A DNA stretch of 64,000 bases from Apostichopus japonicus (lineage: Eukaryota > Echinodermata > Holothuroidea > Aspidochirotida > Stichopodidae): NCBI RefSeq assembly GCF_037975245.1, contig NC_092569.1:18085501-18149500 (forward strand), given 5' to 3'. Each line of letters begins with the position of its first letter. The stretch's first letter is position 1. Under the pieces are notes generated by a model. The model was not told the DNA's origin. It did no database searches and worked only from the letters and a program-made list of their open reading frames with translations. Made by a program: the position numbers and the translations under genes. This document shows positions 62,442 through 64,000 of this stretch, piece after piece.

Positions 62442-63943
62442 CTAAAATAAGGTCAAAAATATGTATTAACAATGATCGTCCAATAAGGACAGGGTACAAT
62501 TATATAGTAAAACATGTCAACGTTACATTTTTCTTATTTTCCATTGTCCTATATTTAGGTTAGTTCAACTTTTATTTTATTTTTTCATATATCAATTGCA
62601 ACATTTCACATAGCTGCTTGTTATTTTAGGACAAGTTAGAGAAGAGTTATTGACGCAGTCATGTATCTTTGCAAATACTTTGCAAATTTCACATCTGCAT
62701 TATGTTAACACGAATTTGGAGTAAATGGAAATTGTTCTTTGTACTGGCAATGAAAAAATATATAACCTTTACACACATTAAATGATCGGGATTATTAATA
62801 TAGCAAGTTCTTTATTGATATCATGCAGCTGTTTGGGATAAATCTGATAAATCTGAAAATTTGTGGCGACAACGAACTGACAACGACATCAGCGATTAAA
62901 TCAATTGACAATTCTTACAACAGCAACGTTTGGATGAGTAAAATTAGTATATCTTTTGATTTTCTTTATTGCCATTGTTCATTTACATTAATTTAGTATA
63001 CAACCTAAATATATTACACTAGTTAAGTAGTTAATTAAGTCGACAGCGTATTTAATGTAACGGAATTAGAACAATTTTCTTTAATCGATTATGCATCTTT
63101 AGAGCTTACGAAACATCTATGAAAAGCTAGATTAAACATGTTTGACAGCCACCGAGAACGCTTTTTGATATTACAAAGAACAAAATGTACACAATACGCT
63201 AATTGTTTGACGTTTATTGCAGCGGTTTGTTAACCTTTAGTTTTCATCGTTAACTTTAGAGAAGAAACTACCTCTTAGAAAATGCTATCATTATTTCGTA
63301 ATTTGACTAAGTATTTTGTAGAATTGTTAACTTAAACATTGTCCTTTAAATTTGAAAAAAAAAACGTTGTCTGGGCATAGACGACAAATGAAATTGACAG
63401 GCATTTATCAATTATCATGTAACTAAAGTAACTGTTCATGACCTTAAGGTTGACTTAATAATGAGATAACAAAATGTATTGTCTTATAACTTAGAGTTGA
63501 CTTGAAAAAAATGACTTGAACACTTATTCTAAGTTCAAAAGCAGGCATCCTGCGTAATGACTTTTTCAATAAAAGTGTTCACACTATAATTAAAAAAAAA
63601 TCATTAACTACTTCGATACGTTATCATGATATTTCGACAAGTTTTCTAAGTTCAAGAGTTGGCATCCTGAGCAAATAACTTTTTGCAAAAGACTACAACG
63701 GTACATTATCATGATTTTCCAATAAAGTAAATCAAGAAGAATTTGGGTGACAGAATATTAAACTGCGTTCCCAGAGACAGAAAGGACTATTGTTTTAGAA
63801 AGATTGAGTGTTTTACCAAATAAGTGAAACTCAAAGAAAATGGCTCTTTCATATCCACTGGGTGTTTTGAAGATAAAGTTAAAGTTTTCAAGAAGACATA
63901 TGTTCGTCAAAGCTGAATATTCTCAGATATCTATTCAAAATTG

Positions 63944-64000
63944 TCATATCTGTATTAGTAGATTGCTGCCGTTTATTGAAGACAAAAAAGAAAACAATAT
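63944..64000. repeat. Displaced intron segment matching 17,498 onward
   Basis: At 63,943 the alignment to intron 1 of gene A (19,295) breaks and the sequence continues as 17,498-17,560 (gtattagta, then gtttattgaagacaaaa), the very stretch missing at 62,668. Confidence 0.75.

Larger units (their letters stand above)
59570..63943. repeat. Gene C copy of the duplicated gene body and introns (matches 13,950-19,295)
   Basis: Intron and exon sequence is collinear with 13,950-19,295 except: one copy of the 441-bp intron segment instead of two, and absence of the stretch corresponding to about 17,510-18,030, which is skipped at about 62,668. Confidence 0.85.

Overview
The window is nuclear DNA of an animal. 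It is AT-rich, its genes are split into short exons with GT/AG introns, and it carries (TA)n microsatellites, satellite arrays and a tRNA-derived SINE. The recognisable genes are secreted fibrinogen-related (FReD) lectin-like proteins with TIL and EGF modules. That is typical of invertebrate immune gene families; an echinoderm or another marine invertebrate is plausible, but the sequence does not settle it.

Layout. Positions 1-22,100 and 51,240-64,000 form a tandem cluster of FReD genes on the minus strand. Gene B (1-1,825) shows only its signal-peptide exon and runs off the left edge. Gene A (20,568 down to 11,028) shows all eight exons but has a nonsense codon and a 1-nt frameshift. Gene C (62,441 down to 56,438) is open through exons 2-8; its exon 1 lies beyond the right edge. 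Exon lengths and phases agree between A and C, so the model rests on comparing them: signal peptide, 46-nt linker exon, half a FReD (no C-terminal exon), TIL, EGF, then a complete FReD. Between genes lie broken plus-strand FReD exons (4,629-5,602 and 52,699 onward), (TA)n tracts and conserved flanking blocks, so each repeat unit is a minus-strand gene plus an opposing relic. Introns and flanks are also duplicated (1-3,740 with 18,985-21,680; 13,950-19,295 with 59,570-63,943).

The centre (22,098-51,237, about 29.1 kb) holds no recognised FReD exon. Its ends are imperfect inverted copies of about 45 bp, each next to (TA)n. Removing it leaves about 6.7 kb between genes A and C, close to the 9.2 kb between B and A. 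I infer a large inserted element. It holds a promoter-like CpG-rich patch, a broken SET-domain exon resembling KMT5A, a duplicated 84-nt exon, other exon-like ORFs, a minus-strand exon for a very basic peptide, a 146-bp satellite with three-monomer higher-order structure (38,086-41,450), and a 209-bp satellite (45,050-51,237) built from the same unit as the element's right end.

How it works together: genes A-C would make secreted multidomain lectin-like proteins whose C-terminal pocket varies between copies, partly through in-frame trinucleotide repeats. Duplication, broken copies and intron rearrangement indicate ongoing birth and death of genes. The central element seems to have landed between two units. 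Functions are inferred from domain families only; no database search was possible.
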